From the NCBI GenBank assembly GCA_041399205.1, contig JAWKTK010000009.1, positions 186,001 through 250,000 on the forward strand: a stretch of 64,000 nt of DNA, given 5' to 3'. Shown piece by piece: positions 25,242-34,236 of the stretch. The DNA is from JAGQOZ01 sp041399205. GTDB taxonomy: Bacteria; Planctomycetota; Planctomycetia; Pirellulales; Pirellulaceae. A model generated the notes under the pieces. It did no database searches. It had not been told where the DNA came from and saw nothing but the letters and a program-made list of their open reading frames with translations. Every line of letters begins with the position of its first letter. Positions within the stretch are counted from its first letter, which is position 1. Position numbers and translations under genes: made by a program.

Positions 25242-28200
25242 ACCGAAACGAATCCGATTTGACCGAAGACGCCGCCATCGCGGAAATTGCTGACCGCTTT
25301 AGCGATGAATTGGCCGCGGGCCAACAGCCTGACATTGACGCCTACGTTCAGGCGCATCCACATGTCGCCGCACCTCTGCGACAGTTGCTGCATGCCATCG
25401 TCGCGCTGGCTGCGTCGCAGACCAGTGCAGCAGAATCTGGTTTGCCGCAACCGCTGGATTTGCTGTCCGTTTCTAACAGGACGTTAGGTGACTTTCGCAT
25501 CGGCGAAGAAATTGGCCGAGGTGGTATGGGGGTTGTCTATCGAGCGCATCAGGTGTCGCTGGATCGAGATGTCGCGTTGAAAGTGTTTCCGTTTGCCAGT
25601 GTGATGGATGAAAAACATTTGGTCCGCTTCCGCAATGAAGCTCGTGCCGCCGGCACGTTGAATCATCCGCACATTGTGCCGATTTATGCTTCGGGTGTAG
25701 AACGAGGCATCCACTATTTTGCGATGCAGCTAATCGAAGGGCAGTCGCTGGATAAACTGATCGCGTCGATCTATTCGTCCGCACCGCCACGAACCGCAGG
25801 CAACGATGTGGACACCGCCAAGAACGCATTGGCAACGACGGTCGAATCGGTTCGCAAAACTTCGTCCTCCGCCAATCGAATCAACTTTGCCAAATGGGCT
25901 CGGGTCGGTCACCACGTGGCGACGGCGCTGGCGCACGCTCATGAACGAGGTGTCGTGCATCGTGACATCAAGCCCGGCAATATTTTGATTGATCGCCAAG
26001 GAGAAGTTTGGGTGACGGACTTTGGACTGGCGCATTTGGAACACGATCTGCCCGTAACGCAAAGTGGCGATTTGCTGGGTACGCTGCGTTATATGTCGCC
26101 GGAACAGGCACAAGGGAGTTCCCATGTCGACGGACGAACCGACATCTATTCACTGGGCGCGACGCTGTATGAAATGGTGACCGGTCAGCCGGCGGTGATT
26201 GCCAAAACGCGACCAGCAATGTTGGCTGCGGTGATCGAACATTCGCCGGTTCGTCCCAAACAAATCTGTCCGACGCTGCCCACGGAATTGGAAACCATCA
26301 TTCTGAAAGCGATGGAAAAATCGCCGGAAGACCGCTACCAATCCGCCGCGGATATGGCGGAAGATCTGCGTCGGTTTCAAGCGGATTTGCCCATTTTGGC
26401 CAAGCCGGCCAGTCGGCCCGAGCGATTGCGAAAGTGGATTCGTCGCCATCCGGAACGTTCGTTATTTGTCACCGTGGGATTGTTGCTGACGGTTGTAGGA
26501 CTGGCCGTGAGTTCGCTTCTATTGAGTTCGGAACGCCATCGCACGTCGGCCGCGTTGCAGTCAGAACAACAGCAGCGAAAACGAGCGGACCGGCATTTGG
26601 AGTTGGCGCGTGAAGCGATTCAGCAAATGTTGACCGAGGAAGCCGAACGCATCGGCGACGCTCCGCGGATGACTCGGCAACAAGAAGGCCTGCTGCGAAA
26701 TGTGGTCGAATTCTATCAACATTTGGCGGATCTCGATTCGCAAACTCCGGAAACGATGCGCGAATCGGCCGCCGCGTACGCTCGTTTGGCCGAAGCGCAA
26801 ACCTTGCTGCGAGAAACTTCGTCGGCAAAAGCGAATCTGCTTCACAGTTTGGAATTGTATCAGCGACTGGATCAAGCGAACCAAGCGACGCCGATGGATC
26901 TGTATCATTTGGCTTCGGTGCAATTAGATTTGGGACGAATCGAAACGCAGCCTGCTTCTGACCCGACATCGCTTGCGGATGACGATTGGTTGTCACAGGC
27001 GATTGCCACATCGCAGCGAATTACAAAACAACCAGATGGCGAGTCGCTGCCGTGGCAATGTCATTTATTGATTGCCGATGCGTACGATCAACAAGCTCGA
27101 CTGGCGGAACGAAACGGGAAATACTCAACTGCGGATCAGCTGTACCAGCAGGCAGTGCACTTGGCGGAAACGCTGTTGAAAAAGTTTCCCGCTGAAGAAC
27201 GAGTACAATATGCGGCAGCGTTTCATTTGGCGGCGTGGGCCGATTTGCGGCACGGCGTGTTGGGTGACAGCCAGGCAGTGGAGCTGTACGAACAGTCTGA
27301 ATCGATTCTGACGGCGCTGGTACAGCGGCAACCGCAGCGAGTTTCTTATCGAGACCGTTTGGCGCAGACGGAAAATAACTTGGCGTTAGCGCTGGCATCG
27401 CAGGGAAAGCACACCGACGCGGAAGGCCGGATTCAAAATACCATTACGCGTCGCCGCGAATTGTGGCAAGACTTTCCGGAACGACCTCGATTCGCTCGAG
27501 AATTAGCGGCGTCGCTGTCCAATCTGGGTATGCTTTATTTCGATCGAAGTCAGTTCGCAGAAGCCGAATTGCATCTGCAGGAAGCTCGAAAACTGGTCGA
27601 ATCTTTGATTGAATCGTTTCCCGACGAACCTGATTATTTAGAATTCTTGGCGGGCAACGGTGCAAATCTGGGGCAGGTCTACTTGCGAACGAATCGGCTG
27701 GACCAATATCGCCAGATTCTGAATCGGTCGGCGGAACAATGGCAACAATTGTCCACCGCATTACCGAATCAGCCGAAGCCGCGAGCACAACACGCGATGG
27801 CGTTGTATTCGTTGGCATTACGAGCGGACATGGGGGAAGCCGTGCCGTTGCATTGGCAAGCCATTAACGAATTGCAGAGCGTTGTCCAGCAGCATCCGAA
27901 TGTGCCGTCCTTTCAAGCTCAACTGTGCAGTTGCACCAATGCGCTGGGTGGAACCTATTTGCAGACGGAAGACTGGGAACAAGCAGAACAACTTTTGCGA
28001 GCTTCGTTGGAACAGGCACAAGCGTTGGCTCGTGGGTGGCCCGAAACGGTAGATTATCGCGGCAAGGTCGCTCGACGCTGGCGACATCTGGGCCAACTGT
28101 TTCTAAAGACGCATCGTTTTGCCGAAGCGGAAGACGCATTTCGGCAAGCGTTGTCAACTCAGACGTCCATTGCCGAACAGGCGGCCGAATATCAAAAGCC

Positions 28201-28456
28201 CATGTACGTGAATCCGTTGGCCAGTCTTCACGCTTGTTTGGGTTCGGCCATTCGCCAATTGGATCAGAATCGAACCGAGGAAGCGGACCAGCATTTTGAA
28301 CAAGCCGCCAAATTGGCCGTGGCCGCCGAAGCGATGGCGCCGCTAATGCAACAGATTGCGCCGTTACTGCCCAAGGACGATGTCACAAGGATTGCCACGT
28401 ACGCGATCAAGGAAATGCAGTTGTTGGGCAAGCCGTTGCCGGTTCGTCCGAAGTAG
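25238..28456 (+). CDS. Membrane Ser/Thr protein kinase with C-terminal TPR array
   Basis: The 1072-residue protein has an N-terminal segment (1-85) followed by a Hanks-type kinase domain (about 86-345). That domain has the glycine loop GRGGMGVVYRA, Lys115 in ALKVF, the catalytic HRDIKPGN near 241, DFG near 261 and the activation segment ending GTLRYMSPEQAQG. An extra insert of about 45 residues precedes the catalytic loop. A single membrane segment (about 408-430; FVTVGLLLTVVGLAVSSLLL) is followed by more than 600 residues of tetratricopeptide-like helices with repeated LAE/EQA patterns. The kinase is therefore cytoplasmic and the TPR part probably faces the periplasm. It overlaps the sigma-factor gene, so sigma-factor control is a likely target. 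Confidence 0.92.
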   Translation: MNRNESDLTEDAAIAEIADRFSDELAAGQQPDIDAYVQAHPHVAAPLRQLLHAIVALAASQTSAAESGLPQPLDLLSVSNRTLGDFRIGEEIGRGGMGVVYRAHQVSLDRDVALKVFPFASVMDEKHLVRFRNEARAAGTLNHPHIVPIYASGVERGIHYFAMQLIEGQSLDKLIASIYSSAPPRTAGNDVDTAKNALATTVESVRKTSSSANRINFAKWARVGHHVATALAHAHERGVVHRDIKPGNILIDRQGEVWVTDFGLAHLEHDLPVTQSGDLLGTLRYMSPEQAQGSSHVDGRTDIYSLGATLYEMVTGQPAVIAKTRPAMLAAVIEHSPVRPKQICPTLPTELETIILKAMEKSPEDRYQSAADMAEDLRRFQADLPILAKPASRPERLRKWIRRHPERSLFVTVGLLLTVVGLAVSSLLLSSERHRTSAALQSEQQQRKRADRHLELAREAIQQMLTEEAERIGDAPRMTRQQEGLLRNVVEFYQHLADLDSQTPETMRESAAAYARLAEAQTLLRETSSAKANLLHSLELYQRLDQANQATPMDLYHLASVQLDLGRIETQPASDPTSLADDDWLSQAIATSQRITKQPDGESLPWQCHLLIADAYDQQARLAERNGKYSTADQLYQQAVHLAETLLKKFPAEERVQYAAAFHLAAWADLRHGVLGDSQAVELYEQSESILTALVQRQPQRVSYRDRLAQTENNLALALASQGKHTDAEGRIQNTITRRRELWQDFPERPRFARELAASLSNLGMLYFDRSQFAEAELHLQEARKLVESLIESFPDEPDYLEFLAGNGANLGQVYLRTNRLDQYRQILNRSAEQWQQLSTALPNQPKPRAQHAMALYSLALRADMGEAVPLHWQAINELQSVVQQHPNVPSFQAQLCSCTNALGGTYLQTEDWEQAEQLLRASLEQAQALARGWPETVDYRGKVARRWRHLGQLFLKTHRFAEAEDAFRQALSTQTSIAEQAAEYQKPMYVNPLASLHACLGSAIRQLDQNRTEEADQHFEQAAKLAVAAEAMAPLMQQIAPLLPKDDVTRIATYAIKEMQLLGKPLPVRPK

Positions 28457-28466
28457 AAATATTCAT

Positions 28467-28541
28467 GGGAGCGGAGTTAGTCCGCGCATTGGCTGAGCCG
28501 GAGCTTCGGTCTCCCGGGGCCAATCCGCGAATCGGTCTCAC
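28467..28541. repeat. Imperfect long palindrome between kinase and phosphatase genes
   Basis: The words CCGCGCATTGGC and GGCCAATCCGCG face each other around an inner pair (GAGCCGGAG and CTTCGGTCTC), making an interrupted hairpin of about 50 bases. It starts 11 bases after the kinase stop and could be a REP-like element or a weak transcription stop. There is no T run, so a simple intrinsic terminator is unlikely. Confidence 0.45.
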
Positions 28542-28601
28542 GTGACCAACTTCCGCCTTGCGGAATTGAAATGCAAAACTCCATTTTACGGAGCATTCGA
28601 C

Positions 28602-31600
28602 ATGCACGCTGTACGATCACGACGGAAAAGCAAACATCTCCCAAGATTGTCGTTCGAAACGCTGCAGCAGCGTGAAATGTTAGCGGCTGACTTCGTAGGG
28701 CCGCTGCCGATTTGGGAGTGGAGTGGTGCGATTGCGGCGGTCGGTGATAGCCTGCCGCAATACACGGTTCATCAGTCGCCTCGGTTGCAGCTGGGCAATG
28801 CCCCGGTCTATCGTAGCCACGATTATATTGGCATGGATCAAGTGGAAATCATCTGGCAAACCAAATCCGCGGGCGACGGTACGTCGGATACGTTTGTGGT
28901 TTCCTACCGCGAAGTTGGCGAAGAAGCTTGGAAGATCGCGACGCAAAATCCGCTGCTGGACACGGACGTGGAAACGCGAATCATGCATTCGGCCACGCTG
29001 CCTCATCTGCGCTGGGATACAAAGCACGAATACAAAGTGGAATTGATTCGAGATGATTTGGTGGTGGAATCTTACGCGGCGGAATTCCAAAGTCGACTTC
29101 GTCCCGGTGATGCCGCACCGTTTTCGTTTGCCGTGTATGGCGATTCGGCCACGGCGGCCAGACTTGATGATTTTCGCAGCGTGCAGTCTGAAATTTCGCG
29201 CCGCCAGCTCGACTTCAGCCTCTTGACCGGTGACGTGGTCTACGACTTTGGTACGCATCAGGAATCGGACATTCGTTTTGTGCCTGAAAGGAATCCGGAA
29301 GCAACCGCTTGGACGGCCAGTCACATTGATTTTATTGGATATGGTAATCATGACACGGTGACACAAACGGGACGTTTTGCGTCTAGTGAAAACTATGCCA
29401 ATCCGATTCCGATCGCCGGTCAGCACGCCTTTGCTTCATTGCCGGAAACCGATGTGCCGGAACGAAATTACTCGTTTGACTACGGTGACGTCCATTTTGC
29501 CACGATCGATACCACGGATTTGGTGAGTCTGGATTTTGCCGGAGCGAACCAAAGAATTACTGACCGTTTGGATTACCTGGAAACGACGTTTGCCGAATCA
29601 GACGCCGCGTGGAAAATCGTTTACGTGCATACGCCGATCGGCGGTACGGAAAAAGTAAATTCGATGGACTATTTTCAAAACATGGTCACTCGGCTGAATC
29701 AAGCCGACGTCGATTTGCTGTTTGTAGGCGATTCTCATACGTACAGCTGGACGTACCCGCTGGAAGGTTTTGAAGACGCAAATCAAGACGGCCGAATTCA
29801 AAACGAGGAAATTCGATTCGACAATTCGGACCGCTTTGCCTTTCAGCAATCGGACGGCGTGGTGCAAGTGGTCACCGGCGTGGGAGGCTATTCGTTGCGT
29901 TCGCATGCCTATACCGATCCGTTTATCGCAGCGGGCTACAGCACTCACAACGATACCGGCCCAATCGAATTCGGATTTGCCCAAGTTGATGTGACCGAAC
30001 AGCAGTTGACGGTTTCGTATATTTCGGCCGCTTCAGGGCAAATTGTGGGTGACACCAATGCAAATGGTCAACATGATGCGAACGAACCGTACTTTGGACA
30101 ATTCTCCATCGAACGAAATCTGCCTGTCGCGGAACCTCAATACGCCGTCAAGCAGCCTCCGCGAATTCAACCGGGCAACGCTCCTCTGATAGGCACACCG
30201 GACTTTGACGGTTTGGATCAAGTCGATCTGCTGTGGCAAACCGTGTCGGCGGGAGCCGGGACGGACGATTCGTTTACGGTGGAAATCCGTCGCAGTGGCA
30301 CGGATTCCTGGATCAGCGTGTCGTTGAACGAACCGCTGGATACGGGTGTTCAAACGCGGACAATTCATTCGGCTACCATCCGGCAGTTAGATTGGAATAC
30401 GGAGTATGAATACCGAGTCCGTCATTGGCGAGCGGATGCAGTTCTGGACACGTATCGTCAAACGTTTAAGACTCGGTTGGCACCCGGCGACGAAACACCG
30501 TTTTCATTTGTCAGTTACGGTGATTCGGCGGTGAAGTTGCCGTGGGGCAAAGGTTTTATTGGAGTGCAGTCGGCGATTTCAGAATTAGATCCGGAATTTG
30601 CGTTATTGCTGGGCGACAATTTGTATGACTTTGGTTCGCATGACGACGCGGACGCTCGGTTTGATCCGGACATGAATCCGGCGGCATCGTATTGGTCTAC
30701 CAAGAAGTTTGACTATTTTGCGATCGGCAATCACGACGTGCTCAATTTGAACTACGGACAAGCGTCGGCGGATAGCTTTTCTGTGCCGATTCCAGTTGCG
30801 GGCGAAAATGCGGTGGCCGCTCCATCTGATTTCGAACGGCCCGAATTTAATTATTCGTTTGACTACGGCGACGTCCACTTCGTCACCATCGATACCAATT
30901 CGATCGAATTAGGCGACGCGTCGGTTCGCACCGAACGCCTCGCGGCTCAACTCGATTACTTGGTCCAGGACATGCAGGCGTCCGACGCCACTTGGAAAAT
31001 TGTCTTTGCTCATCATCCGCTGACGGGCACCGATAAGGCGTACAGTGATTCCAACGGCGAGTATTTCAAAGCGGCGTTGGCTCGGCTGCAAGAGGCCGGA
31101 GTGGATTTGATCATGCACGGTGATTCGCACACGTTTTCTTGGACGTATCCGCTAACGGGAATGACGGACCGTAATGCGGACGGAATGATTTCGCCGGATG
31201 AAGTGGATCATGTCGCTGGTTCGCAAGACCGTTTTCTCAAGGATCAGGGCGTGATTCAATTGGTAGCGGGCGTGGGTGGTCGAAGTTTACGAGATGACGC
31301 TTACACTGATCCGTATTTTGCCAGAGCATACAGTGCAGCGGACACGACCGGGCCGCTGGAATTCGGCTTTGCAAGAATGGATGTTTCGTCGAACGAACTT
31401 GTGGTCAGTTACATATCGTCGGCAACAGGTCAAATTGTTGGTGACACCAATCAAAATGGTATCAAAGATCTTGGCGAAGATGATTTCGGGCAATTTCGCA
31501 TTGTGGCCAATCAATCTGGTGATCTAAATCGAGACGGACAACTGGATTCGCTCGACATCGACGCAATCTGCTTCGCCATTTTGTCCGAGGACACGAACCG

Positions 31601-31868
31601 TCGGTTCGACCTGAGTCAAGACGGACAGATAAACCGCCAAGACCATTTGTATTTAGTGCAGCGTCTACTCGATACGAATCCGGGCGACGCGAATTTGGAC
31701 GGGACGGTAAATTCGCAGGATTTGGTGCAAGTCTTTGCGGCGGGCGAATATGACGACGGCCATGAGCGCAACTCCAGTTGGTCGACAGGTGATTGGAATT
31801 GCGACGGCGACTTTGACAGCCGAGACTTGGTGTTGGTCTTCCAGCTAGGCGTGTGGAGCGACCAATAG
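28602..31868 (+). CDS. Secreted double metallophosphatase (purple acid phosphatase-like) with dockerin tail
   Basis: The 1088-residue product begins with the planctomycete extracellular motif (LSFETLQQREMLAADF, about 14-29). Two homologous modules of about 470 residues follow. Each has a fibronectin-like N-domain and a calcineurin-like metallophosphoesterase core. Module 1 has YGDSAT, TGDVVYDFG, GYGNHD, YVHTPIGG and VGDSHTYSWTYPL; module 2 has YGDSAV, LGDNLYDFG, AIGNHD, AHHPLTG and HGDSHTFSWTYPL. These carry the metal-binding Asp, Asn and His residues of the family. The C-terminus has dockerin-type segments (DLNRDGQLDSLDID, GDANLDGTVNSQD, DWNCDGDFDSRD). It probably releases phosphate extracellularly. 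ATG 28602 is used because GGAG stands eight bases ahead; an open frame exists to 28542. Confidence 0.88.
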   Translation: MHAVRSRRKSKHLPRLSFETLQQREMLAADFVGPLPIWEWSGAIAAVGDSLPQYTVHQSPRLQLGNAPVYRSHDYIGMDQVEIIWQTKSAGDGTSDTFVVSYREVGEEAWKIATQNPLLDTDVETRIMHSATLPHLRWDTKHEYKVELIRDDLVVESYAAEFQSRLRPGDAAPFSFAVYGDSATAARLDDFRSVQSEISRRQLDFSLLTGDVVYDFGTHQESDIRFVPERNPEATAWTASHIDFIGYGNHDTVTQTGRFASSENYANPIPIAGQHAFASLPETDVPERNYSFDYGDVHFATIDTTDLVSLDFAGANQRITDRLDYLETTFAESDAAWKIVYVHTPIGGTEKVNSMDYFQNMVTRLNQADVDLLFVGDSHTYSWTYPLEGFEDANQDGRIQNEEIRFDNSDRFAFQQSDGVVQVVTGVGGYSLRSHAYTDPFIAAGYSTHNDTGPIEFGFAQVDVTEQQLTVSYISAASGQIVGDTNANGQHDANEPYFGQFSIERNLPVAEPQYAVKQPPRIQPGNAPLIGTPDFDGLDQVDLLWQTVSAGAGTDDSFTVEIRRSGTDSWISVSLNEPLDTGVQTRTIHSATIRQLDWNTEYEYRVRHWRADAVLDTYRQTFKTRLAPGDETPFSFVSYGDSAVKLPWGKGFIGVQSAISELDPEFALLLGDNLYDFGSHDDADARFDPDMNPAASYWSTKKFDYFAIGNHDVLNLNYGQASADSFSVPIPVAGENAVAAPSDFERPEFNYSFDYGDVHFVTIDTNSIELGDASVRTERLAAQLDYLVQDMQASDATWKIVFAHHPLTGTDKAYSDSNGEYFKAALARLQEAGVDLIMHGDSHTFSWTYPLTGMTDRNADGMISPDEVDHVAGSQDRFLKDQGVIQLVAGVGGRSLRDDAYTDPYFARAYSAADTTGPLEFGFARMDVSSNELVVSYISSATGQIVGDTNQNGIKDLGEDDFGQFRIVANQSGDLNRDGQLDSLDIDAICFAILSEDTNRRFDLSQDGQINRQDHLYLVQRLLDTNPGDANLDGTVNSQDLVQVFAAGEYDDGHERNSSWSTGDWNCDGDFDSRDLVLVFQLGVWSDQ

Positions 31869-31927
31869 TTGTGGGCCAGCCAGCTCAGGCGGGCAGGCGA
31901 AGACTGGGAAGAAGCCATTTTTTGTTG

Positions 31928-31950
31928 GTAGTACCGCCTTCAGGCGGAAA
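31928..31950 (+). repeat. Single arm of the GTAGTNCCG palindromic repeat
   Basis: These 23 bases match one arm of the 24439 element with one substitution (GTAGTACCG in place of GTAGTCCCG) and hold the same CCGCCTTCAGGCGG palindrome. No facing arm is present. It sits between the convergent phosphatase and small-protein genes. Confidence 0.75.
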
Positions 31951-32034
31951 GCAGTTTTGGTTGCTCGCCGCAAAGGGACAGTATGACCAAGCACTTGTTT
32001 TGGGCCAGCGCTAATGCAACGCGTCTCGATCCAA

Positions 32035-32277
32035 CTACGCTTCGTTCTTGGAGTAGCCCAAGCTGATGATCACGTTAAGGATTTCTTCGTACGTGATAAA
32101 GCGTCGGCGATGACGGAGTTTGTATTCGTCAATGGCCATGGCTAATTCTCGTGCGGCCGGAGAAAGTTCGCTATGGCTGTTGGTGAACTGGCGACGTTCG
32201 ATCGCGGGAGGTGGATCGGTTGGGGAAATGGCGCCTCGTCGGTCAACAAAGCCATCCATTGTGGTTGAACTAGACAT
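32035..32277 (-). CDS. Small conserved hypothetical protein
   Basis: The 80-residue protein has a disordered Pro/Ser start and a charged C-terminal half with a helical pattern (SPAARELAMAIDEYKLRHRR, then RFITYEEILNVIISLGYSK). That half looks like a compact conserved domain, which I recall from planctomycete genomes, but I cannot name a family. It has no signal or membrane segment, so it is probably cytoplasmic. AGGAG lies nine bases before ATG 32277. Its codon use fits the neighbours. It converges with the metallophosphatase gene. Confidence 0.75.
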   Translation of the reverse strand: MSSSTTMDGFVDRRGAISPTDPPPAIERRQFTNSHSELSPAARELAMAIDEYKLRHRRRFITYEEILNVIISLGYSKNEA

Positions 32278-32457
32278 TCCTTCGTGCTCCTGTCTGCTAA
32301 GTACTGGTATGGGCCCCTGTGGATCAGTCGTAGAAATCTACGCCATCAGGCTGGGCCGAGCAAAAAAAGGGGTGCGAATTCTGCTCGATCGATCGGTACA
32401 AACGTTTTGGCTCGAACGATTATGTCGATCGAATCGGAACTTCCGGCTGATCGAAAA

Positions 32458-33378
32458 CTATAGGCGACGAGGCGAATGGGAACTACGCAGATCGGCAATT
32501 TGCTGCAGCAATTGTTCGCTCCGCTGTCGCTGGTCGGGATTGGCAGCGTTCATCGCTTGGTTTGCAGCCCGTTGCGCCGCTTCGAATTCACCGTTGGCCA
32601 ATTGCGATGCCGCCAATGACTCCCAAACTTCGAACGGAGCTTTCTTGCCTTTTTCCGCAGCCGCCAGTAACGCTGTCGCGGCGTCGTCAAATCGCTGCAG
32701 TTGCCCGTAAGCCAATCCTTGCAGAAAGTGAACTTCGGCTGGAATCTGTTCATAGCTTTGCTCGATTCCATCCAACGCTGCCAAAGTGCGATGAGGTCGC
32801 CGCAGTAATTGGTAAACTTCGGCCAAAGCGTAACGATACTGCGGATCGTGCGGCGCATACGTGATCGCTCGTTGGTAGTGATTCAGTGCCGCAGAAGGAT
32901 CGTTGGACGCGCGAGCGACATCGCCAAGCAACTTCCAAGCGGTGGCGGATTGTTGGTCCAGTTGGATGGCTTGCCGAGCGTATTGTTCGGCAGTTTGTAG
33001 GTCGCGCGAATCATGCAGCATGGTTCCCAGCCGAACCAGCTTTTCCACATCGTGATGGCCGCCATGTTGGACAACTTCTTCCATCTGCTTGATCGCCTCC
33101 CGCGATTCACCTCGACGCCACAAGCAATCGGCGTACTTCCAGCGAGCTTCTTCGTTGTCGGGGCAGAATTGGATGGCTTCTTGGAAGCGTTGTTCGGCGT
33201 CCGACCAGATACCTCGTCCGGCGGATTCGTCCCCCTGTTGCACTAGTTGTCGAGCTGCCAATGTGTCCGCGTCGATGGCGGATTTTTTTCGCAAAGTGCG
33301 ACAACCCAACTGACAGACCAGAACCACGGCCAACCAACCGATTAGGATGATTCGCAGGTGGTAGTTAATCCGCTTCAT
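32458..33378 (-). CDS. TPR-repeat lipoprotein
   Basis: The 306-residue protein has a lipoprotein signal (IILIGWLAVVLVCQLGC, lipobox QLGC) and then six or seven tetratricopeptide repeats (for example AEQRFQEAIQFCPDNEEARW, AEQYARQAIQLDQQSATAWK, ALNHYQRAITYAPHDPQYRY). It is anchored in the membrane and faces the periplasm, where TPRs usually mediate protein-protein contacts. ATG 33378 is the start closest to the signal peptide; ATG 33390 and GTG 33420 are alternatives, none with a clear ribosome site. It diverges from the small gene at 33612. Partner and role are unknown. Confidence 0.8.
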   Translation of the reverse strand: MKRINYHLRIILIGWLAVVLVCQLGCRTLRKKSAIDADTLAARQLVQQGDESAGRGIWSDAEQRFQEAIQFCPDNEEARWKYADCLWRRGESREAIKQMEEVVQHGGHHDVEKLVRLGTMLHDSRDLQTAEQYARQAIQLDQQSATAWKLLGDVARASNDPSAALNHYQRAITYAPHDPQYRYALAEVYQLLRRPHRTLAALDGIEQSYEQIPAEVHFLQGLAYGQLQRFDDAATALLAAAEKGKKAPFEVWESLAASQLANGEFEAAQRAANQAMNAANPDQRQRSEQLLQQIADLRSSHSPRRL

Positions 33379-33611
33379 GAAGTTGGTCATCTTGAATAAG
33401 GGCCGAAATGATCGATCCACTCGAAGACAATTCGAATCGAATCGAGATGCCTTGTTGGAAATGGCAGAACAGGCACAATGTTAGTTCGCAGCGCAGTGTT
33501 ATTTGGTTCGCAAGGAAAGATCGCAGCGCGAACCGTAGCACAGGCGTTTTACGTGAACAAGGGAAATCGCTCCGATTTGGTGCGAATGGTGGATGCAGTG
33601 GAGTGACAGCG

Positions 33612-34076
33612 GTGACAGCGGTGACAGCAACCTTCAAAGGTCTGGGAATCGAATTTAACTATCCGGCGAATTGGCAGATTTCACAGGATGATACGACCGA
33701 TTTTCCGCGTACTATTTCCGTGCACAGTCCTTCTGGCGCCTTCTGGTCTTTGACCATGCAAGCGGGGCAAATGTTGCCGCAAGTTGCCGCGCACGATTTC
33801 AAGGATGCCATTTCCGCCGAATATGACCAAGTGGACGTGACACCCATCACCGTAGAAATCGATGGCGAGGACGCTGTTGGTTATGAGCTGGACTTCTATT
33901 GTCTGGACTTTTTGGTGACTTGCCGAGTTGTCGCGTTCGAGCGTAACGGGCTAACGCTGGTACTCTGCTACCAAGGTGAAAACCGCGACTATGATCAACT
34001 GTTCCCCGTGTTTGAAGCGGTCACGCACAGCTTGGTGCGCAATCTAGGCGAATCACATGCGGACGAAAGCGAATAG
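33612..34076 (+). CDS. Hypothetical protein, 154 residues
   Basis: I do not recognise the family. The product begins TATFKGLGIEFNYPANW after a GTG-rich start and looks like a small soluble alpha/beta protein (segments FNYPANWQ, FWSLTMQAGQML, TPITVEIDGEDAVGYELDF, LTLVLCYQGE). It resembles proteins that fold around a type III secretion-chaperone-like or PsbP-like core, but this is only an impression. A triple GTGACAGCG repeat at 33603-33629 provides three in-frame GTG starts; the one at 33612 has GGAG eight bases upstream. The open frame extends to 33408 but its N-terminal part looks non-coding. It diverges from the TPR lipoprotein. Confidence 0.65.
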   Translation: MTAVTATFKGLGIEFNYPANWQISQDDTTDFPRTISVHSPSGAFWSLTMQAGQMLPQVAAHDFKDAISAEYDQVDVTPITVEIDGEDAVGYELDFYCLDFLVTCRVVAFERNGLTLVLCYQGENRDYDQLFPVFEAVTHSLVRNLGESHADESE

Positions 34077-34236
34077 CAACGTTTCAATATGCAAACCTCA
34101 GTTGCATACCAAGCGTGCTGCGGACGATTCGCGGACATGCCTAGCCGCCACACGACAACGCTGGGCGAGTTGATTAGAATAGTGCGAAACCTGTTTGGTG
34201 AATCGCATTCCTTAGCAGTAAGCAATTGAGGTTTAC

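Noticed and set aside
27444..27818. Opposite-strand frames in the kinase TPR region
   Set aside because: Repeated codon patterns of the TPR array create long shadow frames; none has a domain or ribosome site.
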